From Mycobacterium sp. ITM-2016-00318 (GTDB lineage: Bacteria; Actinomycetota; Actinomycetes; Mycobacteriales; Mycobacteriaceae), in contig NZ_CP134400.1 in the NCBI RefSeq assembly GCF_002968285.2, forward strand, positions 1,798,001 through 1,862,000: a stretch of 64,000 nucleotides of DNA, read 5' to 3'. The notes under the pieces are model-generated. The model saw only the letters and a list, made by a program, of their open reading frames with translations, was not told the DNA's origin and searched no databases. Below are positions 27,012 to 34,855 of this stretch, piece after piece (position 1 is the stretch's first letter; each line of letters begins with the position of its first letter). The translations under genes were made by a program, and so were the position numbers.

Positions 27012-28292
27012 TCAGCGAGTGGGAGTGAACTCGATGTGCAGCTCAGTGAGTCCGCGCAGCAGGAAGGTCGGCTCGTAGCGGTAACGGCGTTGACCGGATG
27101 GTCCGTGCTCGGCTTCGCTGATCTGAATATCTGCCATTCGGTCGAGCATGCGGTTGATCGTCACGCGGCCCTCGACCCGGGCCAGCGGGGCTCCCGCACA
27201 GGTGTGGATACCGCGCCCGAAGGCGATGTGCTCGCGGACGTTTTTGCGATCGAGTCGAAACTCGTTCGGGTCGTCGAACTTTCGCAGATCACGGTTCGCT
27301 GCGCCCAGGCACAGCATGATGACGGTTCCGGCCTTCAGCGGCACGCCACCGAGCGTGGTGGACTTGCGGACGAGTCGGAAGTCGACCTTGGTGGGGCTTT
27401 CCAGTCGCAGTGCCTCTTCGATGAATGGCCCGATCAGGGTGCGGTCCTCGCGCAGCTGGTCCTGCAGCTCGGGCCGGTCGCCGAGGACCTGAACCGCGGA
27501 GCTGAGCAATTTGGTGACGGTCTCCTGGCCCGCCCCGAAGAGGAACGTCGCCGGCCGGACGACCTCCAGTAGCGGTGGAACCGAGCCGTCGGGATAGGTC
27601 GCCGTGGCCAGACCGGTCAGTACGTCTTCGCGCGGTGTGATGCGGCGGTCGGCAATGTAGCCGCTGAACAGGTCGTCGAGATACTGCAGCGGGTTACTGC
27701 CGACAGGTTGGTGGTGAAGCGAGCCGGGGCGGCCACCCGGCGCACCGCCTGCCCCGAGGTTGCGACGGACCTTAGGGCGATCTTCATGCGGGACACCAAG
27801 CAGGTCCGCAATGGCCAGTGTCGCAAACGGTTTGGCGTACTCGCTGAGGAACTCGCATCGCCCGTTGGCAATGAACTCGTCGAACTGGCTGTCCGCAAGG
27901 CCCCATATGTAATCCTCGTTCTCCGACAAGCGGCGTGGTGTCAACAGGCGGCTCAGCAGCGATCGAGCCTTTTCGTGCTCCGGGGGATCCATGACGACCA
28001 TGTGCTCGAAGATGGGGAACTCATGGCGGTGTCGGTCGATGAGTTCACTGATGTCGTCACCCTCGGGTGTGAAGGGCAGGGGTGGAAACGGTCCGCCGAT
28101 GGCATTGACCGCGGAGAACACTTCGAAGTCTTTGAACGCCGCCTGGACCTCCTGGTAGCCGGTCACCGCGACGACTCCGTAGTGGGGTTCGGGCACTACC
28201 GGTCCCTCGCTGCGCAAGTACTCCCAGTAGGCGTAGGGATCCTGGGCGATATCGGAGTTGGTGAAGTAGTCCAGGTCCGCCAGGTCAGACAT
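27012..28292 (-). CDS. Cytochrome P450
   Basis: About 426 residues from ATG 28292. P450 landmarks are the I-helix FGAGQETV (acid-alcohol pair as E-T rather than D-T), ExxR in EEALRLE, and the heme-thiolate loop FGRGIHTCAGAPLARVE. It is soluble, as is usual for bacterial class I P450s, and needs ferredoxin and reductase partners not encoded beside it. The start at 28292 overlaps the preceding CMD gene by a few bases; ATG at 28310 gives six more residues. Operon context (SDR, CMD, BVMO, SDR) suggests hydroxylation of a terpenoid, steroid or cyclic substrate. The P450 family number cannot be assigned by eye. Confidence 0.9.
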   Translation of the reverse strand: MSDLADLDYFTNSDIAQDPYAYWEYLRSEGPVVPEPHYGVVAVTGYQEVQAAFKDFEVFSAVNAIGGPFPPLPFTPEGDDISELIDRHRHEFPIFEHMVVMDPPEHEKARSLLSRLLTPRRLSENEDYIWGLADSQFDEFIANGRCEFLSEYAKPFATLAIADLLGVPHEDRPKVRRNLGAGGAPGGRPGSLHHQPVGSNPLQYLDDLFSGYIADRRITPREDVLTGLATATYPDGSVPPLLEVVRPATFLFGAGQETVTKLLSSAVQVLGDRPELQDQLREDRTLIGPFIEEALRLESPTKVDFRLVRKSTTLGGVPLKAGTVIMLCLGAANRDLRKFDDPNEFRLDRKNVREHIAFGRGIHTCAGAPLARVEGRVTINRMLDRMADIQISEAEHGPSGQRRYRYEPTFLLRGLTELHIEFTPTR

Positions 28293-29136
28293 TCCTTGTG
28301 TGCCTTCCATTGGGCATCGAATCATTGCGAACTGGTGGGCCCGAAGGACTTGCGCCAACCTCTTCGGCTACGCGAACGAGCAGGTCGTCGAGGCGGCGCG
28401 CGAGGTTCCAACCCAGGTAGACGGCGAAGTGAACGACGAGTTCCTCGAGTTCTTGGCGAGTCATGTCCCCGAGCGCGAGGGCGGCCCGCAGGTGCTCTGT
28501 GACCTCTTCGTCGACCGTGGCCGACGCCGCGCTGCAGATGGTCACGATGCGCCGGTCGCGACGGGTGAGATGTGCTTGCCTGCTCCAGATCTCGCCGTAC
28601 AGGTAGTCGAGTCGGGCGCAACCCTGATACGCGGTCGACGCTTCTGTCGCCGTGGCGCCGTGGATCTGCTCGTACGTCGCGGCGCCGCGTTGCCGGCGGG
28701 AAGTGGCCTCCGTCGGCTCCGCCCAGAGCTCGAAGTCGTGAGGTTCGAGTTCCTCGCCGCGCTCCTCGGCGATCTTGAACTTGGCCGCCATGCCGTACAT
28801 CTGCATCACCGCCGCCTTGGGCCAGCCGGCCTGCGTGGCGAAGTGCAGGACGAATTCGTCGAAGTCGGAGTAGGCGATGTCCCCGCTATTGAGAGCGGCG
28901 TAGACGTGGGTTTCGATCGGGGTGACCGAGCCGGCGGCGCCGACACAAGTGAGAGTGATCAACCGCCGGTCTCTGGGCGTGAGAATGCCGCGGCGCCACA
29001 TCTCACCGAAGACGTATCCGATCACCCCGGATTCGATGTACGCGCCGCTGGGATCTGGGCTGGCCGTTGTCATGATGTGCTCGTACTCGGCCCTTGCGGC
29101 CGCTTGCCGTTGTGCGCGAGTCATCCACTCGGTCAT
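28285..29136 (-). CDS. Double carboxymuconolactone decarboxylase (CMD)-domain protein
   Basis: A 283-residue protein with two CMD-like alpha-helical repeats. Each has the motif LTPRDRRLITLTCVGAA or LTRRDRRIVTICSAAS, followed by an E-x-H segment and a DEFVLHFATQAGWPKA or EELVVHFAVYLGWNLA block. The CxxC pair of AhpD-type peroxidases is absent, so a redox role is unlikely; lactone decarboxylation or hydrolysis, or a structural role, are more plausible. It lies between an SDR (38 bp upstream) and the P450 (overlapping), inside the catabolic operon. Its substrate is not evident. Confidence 0.85.
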   Translation of the reverse strand: MTEWMTRAQRQAAARAEYEHIMTTASPDPSGAYIESGVIGYVFGEMWRRGILTPRDRRLITLTCVGAAGSVTPIETHVYAALNSGDIAYSDFDEFVLHFATQAGWPKAAVMQMYGMAAKFKIAEERGEELEPHDFELWAEPTEATSRRQRGAATYEQIHGATATEASTAYQGCARLDYLYGEIWSRQAHLTRRDRRIVTICSAASATVDEEVTEHLRAALALGDMTRQELEELVVHFAVYLGWNLARRLDDLLVRVAEEVGASPSGPPVRNDSMPNGRHTRNV

Positions 29137-29173
29137 GCGGGTCCTTTCTTTCGGAGGCGGCGGGTAGCGCCGG

Positions 29174-29941
29174 TCAGAGCCGCATGATCCAGCCGCCGTC
29201 GACCGAGATGGTCTGGCCGTTGATCCACTCGCCCGCCGGTGAGCACAGCAGAAGCAACGTGCCGATCAAGTCCTGCGGGGGACCTGATGTCTTGCCGGGG
29301 ATCTGCGCGCCGAGGATCTCGCGGAACGGTGAGTCCTTCGGCAGGCTCACATAGCCGCTTTCATTGTCGACAAGGCCCGGCGCGATCCCATTGACGTTGA
29401 TGCCGCGAGAGCCGAGCTCAGCGGCAAGGTTGCACGTCAAGCCGTGCAGCGCGTACTTCGACACACCGTAGATGCCGCCGGGCATGAAACCACCGGCGGA
29501 AAGGCCGTTGACGATTCGTCCGCCGCCGCGGTCGGTCATCGACTCGACGACCGCCTGAGTGCACAGCAGCGGACCTCGCAGATTCACGTTGAGGACGCGA
29601 TCCCAGTCCGGTACCGGCATGTTCGACAGCCCGTACGGCGGCAGGTCGGTCATGACGGCTGCGTTGTTGATCAGGATGTCGATCCCGCCGAACGCGTCTG
29701 TCGCCGCCGACGCCATCCGAGTGACCGACTCGGCGGAGGTGACGTCGAGCTCTACCGCGACGGCGGAAGACCCCTCGCCGGTCAGCTCATCTGCGAAGCG
29801 TTGCGCCGCTTCGAGATTGATGTCGGCGATCACGACCGAAGCGCCGGCTTCGCACAGCGCCTTCGCATACACCTCACCGATACCGCCCGCTCCGCCCGTC
29901 ACCACGGCGACCTTGCCGGTCAGGTCGAAAAGTTCCTTCAC
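29174..29941 (-). CDS. Short-chain dehydrogenase/reductase
   Basis: A 255-residue SDR with TGGAGGIG cofactor motif, NNAAV, catalytic S in LSAGG and YGVSK (YxxxK). It ends with a GQTISVDGGW block typical of FabG-like SDRs. GTG 29941 is chosen because AGGAG lies 5 bases upstream; the in-frame ATG at 29974 would put the start inside the palindromic operator. It is the first gene of the minus-strand catabolic operon, divergent from the ALDH gene. The probable role is oxidation of an alcohol intermediate. Confidence 0.87.
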   Translation of the reverse strand: MKELFDLTGKVAVVTGGAGGIGEVYAKALCEAGASVVIADINLEAAQRFADELTGEGSSAVAVELDVTSAESVTRMASAATDAFGGIDILINNAAVMTDLPPYGLSNMPVPDWDRVLNVNLRGPLLCTQAVVESMTDRGGGRIVNGLSAGGFMPGGIYGVSKYALHGLTCNLAAELGSRGINVNGIAPGLVDNESGYVSLPKDSPFREILGAQIPGKTSGPPQDLIGTLLLLCSPAGEWINGQTISVDGGWIMRL

Positions 29942-29964
29942 ATTCACTCCTGCATTACGCACAT

Positions 29965-29985
29965 ACTTGACCATTGAAGTCAAGT
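29965..29985. promoter_or_regulatory. Perfect inverted repeat (ACTTGAC-N7-GTCAAGT), probable TetR operator
   Basis: Seven-base arms at 29965-29971 and 29979-29985 are exact reverse complements with a 7-base spacer. It lies in the ~100-bp divergent promoter region between the SDR at 29941 and the ALDH at 30043. A TetR-family regulator is encoded as the third gene of the rightward operon. The site is well placed to control both operons by repression. Binding is inferred, not shown. Confidence 0.6.
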
Positions 29986-30042
29986 GCCTTAGGAATAAGT
30001 AATGTATCTTAAAAGCTGGGCACGATGAAGCCGGAGGACCAT

Positions 30043-31500
30043 ATGATGAGCGTTGACCTGAGCGTGCCCGTGGTGCACCTGCACATCGGAGGCGAGGCGC
30101 GAACGAGCGGTTCGGGCGGTGAGCACCAGCACGTCTACCCGGCAACCGGGGAGATCCATGGGCCGGTGCCGTTGGCCGGGACCGACGACGTAGAAGCGGC
30201 AGTGCGGGCTGCGCATGCCGCATATCCCGAATGGCGCGCCTGGCGGCCGGCCGAGCGCGCACGTGTCCTTCGCCGACTCGGTGAGTTGATGGAACGAGAC
30301 ACCGCCGAAATCGCCCGCTTGTCGGTCCTCGACAACGGGATGTCGGCGGGTATGAGCCAGCCACTCGTCAGCATCATGGCGAGTTGGACGTCCTATTACG
30401 CCGGCTGGGCCGACAAGGTCGAAGGGCGGGTGACGTCGTTCCCGGCGAACCAGCGTGAACTGGCCTACTCGATGCCCGAGCCGTACGGAGTCGTGGGAAT
30501 AATCCTCACCTGGAACGGCCCTGTCGTCTCGGTCGGCATGAAACTGATCCCGGCCCTGGCGGCGGGAAATACGGTCGTCGTGAAGCCATCTGAGTTGACC
30601 CCGTATGCAACCGAGCACGTGATGCGTCTCGTCAAAGAGGCGGGATTGCCCGACGGAGTCGTCAACCTCGTGCTCGGAGGGCCGGAGACGGGTGACGCGC
30701 TGGTGCGCCACCCTCTCGTCGAAAAAGTCAGCTTCACCGGCGGACCGGCAACCGGGAGGAAAATCCTCACCGCGTGCGCCGAGTCCCTCAAGCCTGCAGT
30801 GCTCGAATTAGGGGGCAAGTCCGCGAACGTCCTTTTCCCCGATGCCGACTTGGACATGGCGGTCGCGATCAACGCCTTCAGCGTCCTCGGCACACTGGCG
30901 GGGCAAGGTTGCGCGATCCCGTCGCGCATGATCGTCCACAACGACATCTACGACGACGTTGTCGAACGTGTCCTCGCTGTCGTCGCCGGTATGCAATGCG
31001 GTGACCCGTTCGACCCCGCGACCGTCATCAGCCCGGTCGTCAGCCGCGAAGCCCAACAACGGATCCTTGCCATGATCGAGCGAGCCCAGGACGACGGGGC
31101 GAAGCTCCTGGCCGGCGGCCGCGTTCCCGGCCATCTGCCGAACGGGTTCTTCATCGAACCGACCGTGCTGGGCGACGTCGACCCCGGCTCCGAACTGGGT
31201 CAGACCGAGGTGTTCGGCCCGGTGCTCTCCTTGATGCGCTTCGAGACGGAAGAACAAGCGATCGAGATGGCGAACTCGACCCAATACGGGCTTGCCTCCT
31301 ACCTGTTCACCAAGGACATCGACCGAGTGAACCGCATGGTGAGCGCCCTGCGAGCGGGCGGGGTCTATGTCAATGGGGCGAGCCCGGTCGTCGGCTGCGA
31401 GCTCGCGTTCGGCGGCGTCGGCATCTCGGGCTTTGGCCGTGAGGGCGGTCAGGAAGGTCTGTTCGAGTTCCTCCGTACCAAGGCGGTCGGCGTCGGATGA
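30043..31500 (+). CDS. NAD(P)-dependent aldehyde dehydrogenase
   Basis: An ALDH-superfamily enzyme of ~485 residues. Motifs include LTWNGPVVSVGMKLIPAL, KPSELTPYA, the FTGGPATGR cofactor loop, LELGGKSANV with the general-base Glu, and the catalytic Cys in LAGQGCAIPSR. The C-terminal substrate-gate sequence SFGREGG is replaced by SGFGREGGQ. ATG 30043 (or 30046) is chosen because GGAGG lies just upstream; the ATG at 30025 lacks such a signal. It is the first gene of the rightward operon with an SDR and TetR, and probably oxidises an aldehyde from the P450/BVMO pathway to the acid. Confidence 0.9.
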   Translation: MMSVDLSVPVVHLHIGGEARTSGSGGEHQHVYPATGEIHGPVPLAGTDDVEAAVRAAHAAYPEWRAWRPAERARVLRRLGELMERDTAEIARLSVLDNGMSAGMSQPLVSIMASWTSYYAGWADKVEGRVTSFPANQRELAYSMPEPYGVVGIILTWNGPVVSVGMKLIPALAAGNTVVVKPSELTPYATEHVMRLVKEAGLPDGVVNLVLGGPETGDALVRHPLVEKVSFTGGPATGRKILTACAESLKPAVLELGGKSANVLFPDADLDMAVAINAFSVLGTLAGQGCAIPSRMIVHNDIYDDVVERVLAVVAGMQCGDPFDPATVISPVVSREAQQRILAMIERAQDDGAKLLAGGRVPGHLPNGFFIEPTVLGDVDPGSELGQTEVFGPVLSLMRFETEEQAIEMANSTQYGLASYLFTKDIDRVNRMVSALRAGGVYVNGASPVVGCELAFGGVGISGFGREGGQEGLFEFLRTKAVGVG

Positions 31501-32300
31501 GCAAGGGGCTCAACCTCAAAGGCGCGGTTACCGTCCTGACGGGCGCAGGAAGCGGGATCGGTCGCGCCACCGCCGTTGCGTTCGCCGAGCGCGGAGCCAA
31601 CGTCGTCGTGAGCGACGTGTCGGAAGCCAGGGTCGCCGAAGTCGTCGACCAGATCACCGGCCTCGGCCATCCGGCGATCGGGCTGACCGCCGACGTGACG
31701 GTCGAAGCCGATCTGTTGAAGCTCAGGGACGCTGCGCTCGAGCGGTTCGATCGAATCGACGTGGTGATGAACAACGTAGGGGTGATCGCGATGGGTGCGC
31801 CCGAGGCCCTCCCCGACGAGGCGTGGACCCGCACGCTCGACACCAATCTGCTCAGCATTGCCCGCAGCAACCGGGTGTTCCTCCCTCGCCTCATCGCGCA
31901 AGGCAGCGGACACGTGATCAACACGGCATCGGCGTCAGGTCTGCTCACGTACGGCTTCGACCGGCTTCCGTATGTCGCGTCCAAGCATGCAGTCGTCGGT
32001 CTGTCAGAGGCCTTGGCCACCTACCTGGGCTCGAATGGAATCGGGGTGACATGCCTGTGCCCGTCCGGAGTCATCACGAACATCCTGGAAGGGATCACCG
32101 TTTACGGCGAGGCGACCTCGACACCGCGCGCCCCGGCTCACCCACTGGTGAGCGCAGAAGAGGTCGGGCGGTTGACCGCCGACGCCGTCGAAGCGGGGCG
32201 ATTTCTCGTGGTGACCGCATCCGAGGTGCACGATTCGTTGCTGGAACGCGCAAAGGACATCGAGTCGTACATCCAGGCGAGCATCGCGGCGCAATCATGA
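31497..32300 (+). CDS. Short-chain dehydrogenase/reductase
   Basis: A 267-residue SDR with TGAGSGIG, MNNVGV, NTASASG and YVASK motifs. The ATG overlaps the ALDH stop (ATGA), so the two are translationally coupled. The length and the VCLCPSGVxTNI-like segment fit the mycobacterial SDR group found with P450 and BVMO catabolic genes. It is the third SDR of the cluster and suggests several sequential alcohol/ketone conversions. Confidence 0.87.
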   Translation: MSKGLNLKGAVTVLTGAGSGIGRATAVAFAERGANVVVSDVSEARVAEVVDQITGLGHPAIGLTADVTVEADLLKLRDAALERFDRIDVVMNNVGVIAMGAPEALPDEAWTRTLDTNLLSIARSNRVFLPRLIAQGSGHVINTASASGLLTYGFDRLPYVASKHAVVGLSEALATYLGSNGIGVTCLCPSGVITNILEGITVYGEATSTPRAPAHPLVSAEEVGRLTADAVEAGRFLVVTASEVHDSLLERAKDIESYIQASIAAQS

Positions 32301-32319
32301 CCGGATAAGCGATGATCCG

Positions 32320-32985
32320 ATGGTGAACACGCAAATCGGACCTCCTCCGGCGACTGCGCTGCAGCTGCTACTGGCCGCTGAACGGCTATTCGCCGAGCAC
32401 GGGCTCACCGGCGTATCGCTGCGCCAGATCTCACTCGAGGCGGGCTCGTCGAACAACTCGGCGATCCGATATCACTTCGGTTCGAAAGAAGATCTTCTGC
32501 GCGCGATCTTCGCCTACCGCCTCGGGGATCTGACACAGCGCCGCGCTCTCCTCAGTGCCCGCGCGAATCCCGATGATCTTCGCTCGCAGCTCGAAGCGCA
32601 CATCCTCCCGCTGATCGAGTTGGCGGAATCTCCCGACAGCTCTTACGTTTCGTTCATCGAACAACTGCAGCGTGCTGGTGCGGTCGATGTCTTTGTGCAT
32701 CAGCCGGATGCTCTGAAATCTCAAGAGAACTTCATCACCCAGATGCAGCGGCTCTTGCCGCACATCCCAGAACCCGGGCGGTCAATGCGAATTCAGCAGG
32801 CCCAAGACCTCGCGGTCCACCTTGCCGCGGAGCGGGAGCGTGCGATTCGCCGCAACGACGCAGCTGTCCCATTCGCGCTGTACGTCAGTGGCGTAGTCGA
32901 CGGGCTGGCGGGCTTCCTCGAAGCTCCCGCTTCCGCAGAGACCGAACAGCTGATTGCACGCGGAATCTCGTCCTCTCGACGGTGA
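32320..32985 (+). CDS. TetR-family transcriptional regulator
   Basis: The 221-residue protein has an N-terminal TetR helix-turn-helix (AAERLFAEHGLTGVSLRQIS followed by AIRYHFGSKEDLL) and a divergent C-terminal ligand domain. It is the third gene of the ALDH operon, 19 bp after the SDR, and is the obvious candidate to bind the inverted repeat at 29965. The ligand is probably the pathway substrate or an acyl-CoA derivative; nothing in the sequence shows which. Confidence 0.88.
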   Translation: MVNTQIGPPPATALQLLLAAERLFAEHGLTGVSLRQISLEAGSSNNSAIRYHFGSKEDLLRAIFAYRLGDLTQRRALLSARANPDDLRSQLEAHILPLIELAESPDSSYVSFIEQLQRAGAVDVFVHQPDALKSQENFITQMQRLLPHIPEPGRSMRIQQAQDLAVHLAAERERAIRRNDAAVPFALYVSGVVDGLAGFLEAPASAETEQLIARGISSSRR

Positions 32986-33069
32986 CCCATGAAACCTTGA
33001 ACGGCCACTGTCGAGTCACTTACCGGCCGGACTCTGGACTATTTCAGCGGAACGGAGTATCCAGCGGAT

Positions 33070-34491
33070 ATGGACGGCGTTGCAGGTGCCAGCGCGCACA
33101 CGGTTCTCGCCGAGGCCGACGGCACTGCCTACCGGTCGTTGCGGCAGCGGCCGGTCACCCGAGCTGAGCGCTACGCCCTCGGCAAGGGCCTGCGTAAGCG
33201 GGTGCCGCGCAAGTCACTGGCCGAATGGGCGCCGCCGCCTGATCGCCCCGATCCAGTGGACCTCATCAATGTCAGCCACCAGGGGAGGGTCGACCGGCTG
33301 ATTCCGATCCGGGTGGGTCGCATGGTCGCGTCGCCGTACGGCTTCCTGCGTGGAACCGCGGTGGTGATGGCCGAGGACGTCGCGCGTCTGCCTGCAACCG
33401 GAATCACGCCGGTGGTGTGCGGCGACTCGCACCTGGGCAACTTCGGGTTCTACGCGTCTCCCGAGCGGGATCTGGTCATCGATCTGAACGACTTCGACGA
33501 GGCCCACCCAGGCGGCTGGGAGTGGGACTTGAGACGGTTGGCCGCGAGCATCTGGGTGGCGGGGCGACACAACGGAACTTCGGAAGATCACTGCGGCGGT
33601 GCAGTACGGTCCTGTGTCGCCTCCTACCGCACCGAGTTGCGGCGGCTCGCCGACTTGCCCTTGTTCACAAGATCTTTCGTGCGGCTTGATGTAGACAGGC
33701 TGGCCGCCGAGACGGCGGGTCCGCTCAGCGAACAGGTGGAGCGGTCGGCGAAGCGGGCGCGTCACCGGACCGGCGACCGGGCGCTGCCGCGCTTCACCCA
33801 TGAGGTGGATGGCGAGCGGAGGATCATCGAGGAACAGCCTTTGATCACGCGGCTGCCGCCGCGTGAAGCGGAGTCACTGGCGGAGGCACTGGACGAGTAT
33901 CTCGACACTCTGCCCTCGTATTGGCGGCGCGTCCTCGGTGGCTACACGTTGATTGATGTCGCGCACAAGGTCGTCGGCGTGGGCAGTGTCGGCTTGCGCG
34001 CCTACGTGGCGCTGCTGGAGGGGTCATCGGAATCCGACGTCGTCTTCCTTCAGCTCAAACAGGCCCGCCGTTCGGTATTGGCGCGGTACGTGCACGGCGA
34101 ATCGGCATGGCACGCGCACCAGGGGCAGCGCGTCGTCGAGTACCAGCAATCGCTGCAGACGGTCAGTGACCCGCTCTTGGGCTGGACCACCATGGACGGG
34201 CTCCAATACTACGTACGTCAGTTCCGAAACATGAAGGGGCGCATTCCCTTAGACGCGATGGATGCGGCGGCGCTGGCTGACTACGCCGGGGTGGTGGGTC
34301 AGCTTCTCGCCAAGGGGCACGCCAGGACCAGTGGCGCGTCGATGATCGCCGGGTACATGGGGAGATCCGACCGCGTCGACAAGGCGCTGTGCACGTTCGC
34401 GCAGCGCTACGCCGACCAAACCGAAGCCGACCACGCCGCCCTCGTTGCCGCCGTCGACCGCGGACTGCTTCCTGTCGAGCGCGGGGTGTAG
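33070..34491 (+). CDS. DUF2252 family protein
   Basis: A 473-residue protein with the DUF2252 signature: R-x-x-R-M-x-x-SPYGFLRG, VCGDSHLGNFG and DLNDFDEA, which resemble the catalytic and Mg-binding loops of aminoglycoside-phosphotransferase-like kinases. The family is common in actinobacteria and has no settled function; phosphotransfer to a small molecule is the usual guess. It is monocistronic, 85 bp after the TetR gene, and convergent with a small membrane-protein gene. No signal peptide is evident. Confidence 0.88.
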   Translation: MDGVAGASAHTVLAEADGTAYRSLRQRPVTRAERYALGKGLRKRVPRKSLAEWAPPPDRPDPVDLINVSHQGRVDRLIPIRVGRMVASPYGFLRGTAVVMAEDVARLPATGITPVVCGDSHLGNFGFYASPERDLVIDLNDFDEAHPGGWEWDLRRLAASIWVAGRHNGTSEDHCGGAVRSCVASYRTELRRLADLPLFTRSFVRLDVDRLAAETAGPLSEQVERSAKRARHRTGDRALPRFTHEVDGERRIIEEQPLITRLPPREAESLAEALDEYLDTLPSYWRRVLGGYTLIDVAHKVVGVGSVGLRAYVALLEGSSESDVVFLQLKQARRSVLARYVHGESAWHAHQGQRVVEYQQSLQTVSDPLLGWTTMDGLQYYVRQFRNMKGRIPLDAMDAAALADYAGVVGQLLAKGHARTSGASMIAGYMGRSDRVDKALCTFAQRYADQTEADHAALVAAVDRGLLPVERGV

Positions 34492-34525
34492 GCCGCGTTC
34501 AACGGGCCAGCGCCGACGCGAACTC

Positions 34526-34777
34526 TCAGATGCGGGAAATCTGGCCGTTCGACTCCACGTGCACCGTCCCCGCCTCATGGGCTCCAGGCGAATCCGGCAT
34601 CTCATGGCGACCACGGGCCTGCCTGCGCCGCACGAACCACACAACACCGCCGGCTGACAGCAACCCGGCGGCGACCACTGTCGGCCACGCCAGTATCTGA
34701 GCCAGCCAGACTCGTCGCTGAACTCTGACGATTCGCTCTTGCGCGTGCCGAAGCCGGGTGAGCTTGTCCATGCGCAT
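34526..34777 (-). CDS. Small single-pass membrane protein, hypothetical
   Basis: An 83-residue reading frame with a basic N-terminus (RLRHAQERIVRVQRR), one clear hydrophobic helix (LAQILAWPTVVAAGLLSAGG), an RRRQARGR stop-transfer and a hydrophilic tail. The start may be ATG 34777 or 34771; neither has a strong Shine-Dalgarno. The frame continues far upstream across the strand opposite the phosphatase gene, but that part is a shadow. The composition looks like a genuine short membrane protein. I do not recognise the family. Confidence 0.5.
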   Translation of the reverse strand: MRMDKLTRLRHAQERIVRVQRRVWLAQILAWPTVVAAGLLSAGGVVWFVRRRQARGRHEMPDSPGAHEAGTVHVESNGQISRI

Positions 34778-34855
34778 CGGAATGCCCACGATCGGCCGGG
34801 CGAAAACGGTCAAACTGCGGTAACTCGCCGTAATGACAGCGGTGTCGATAACCTC

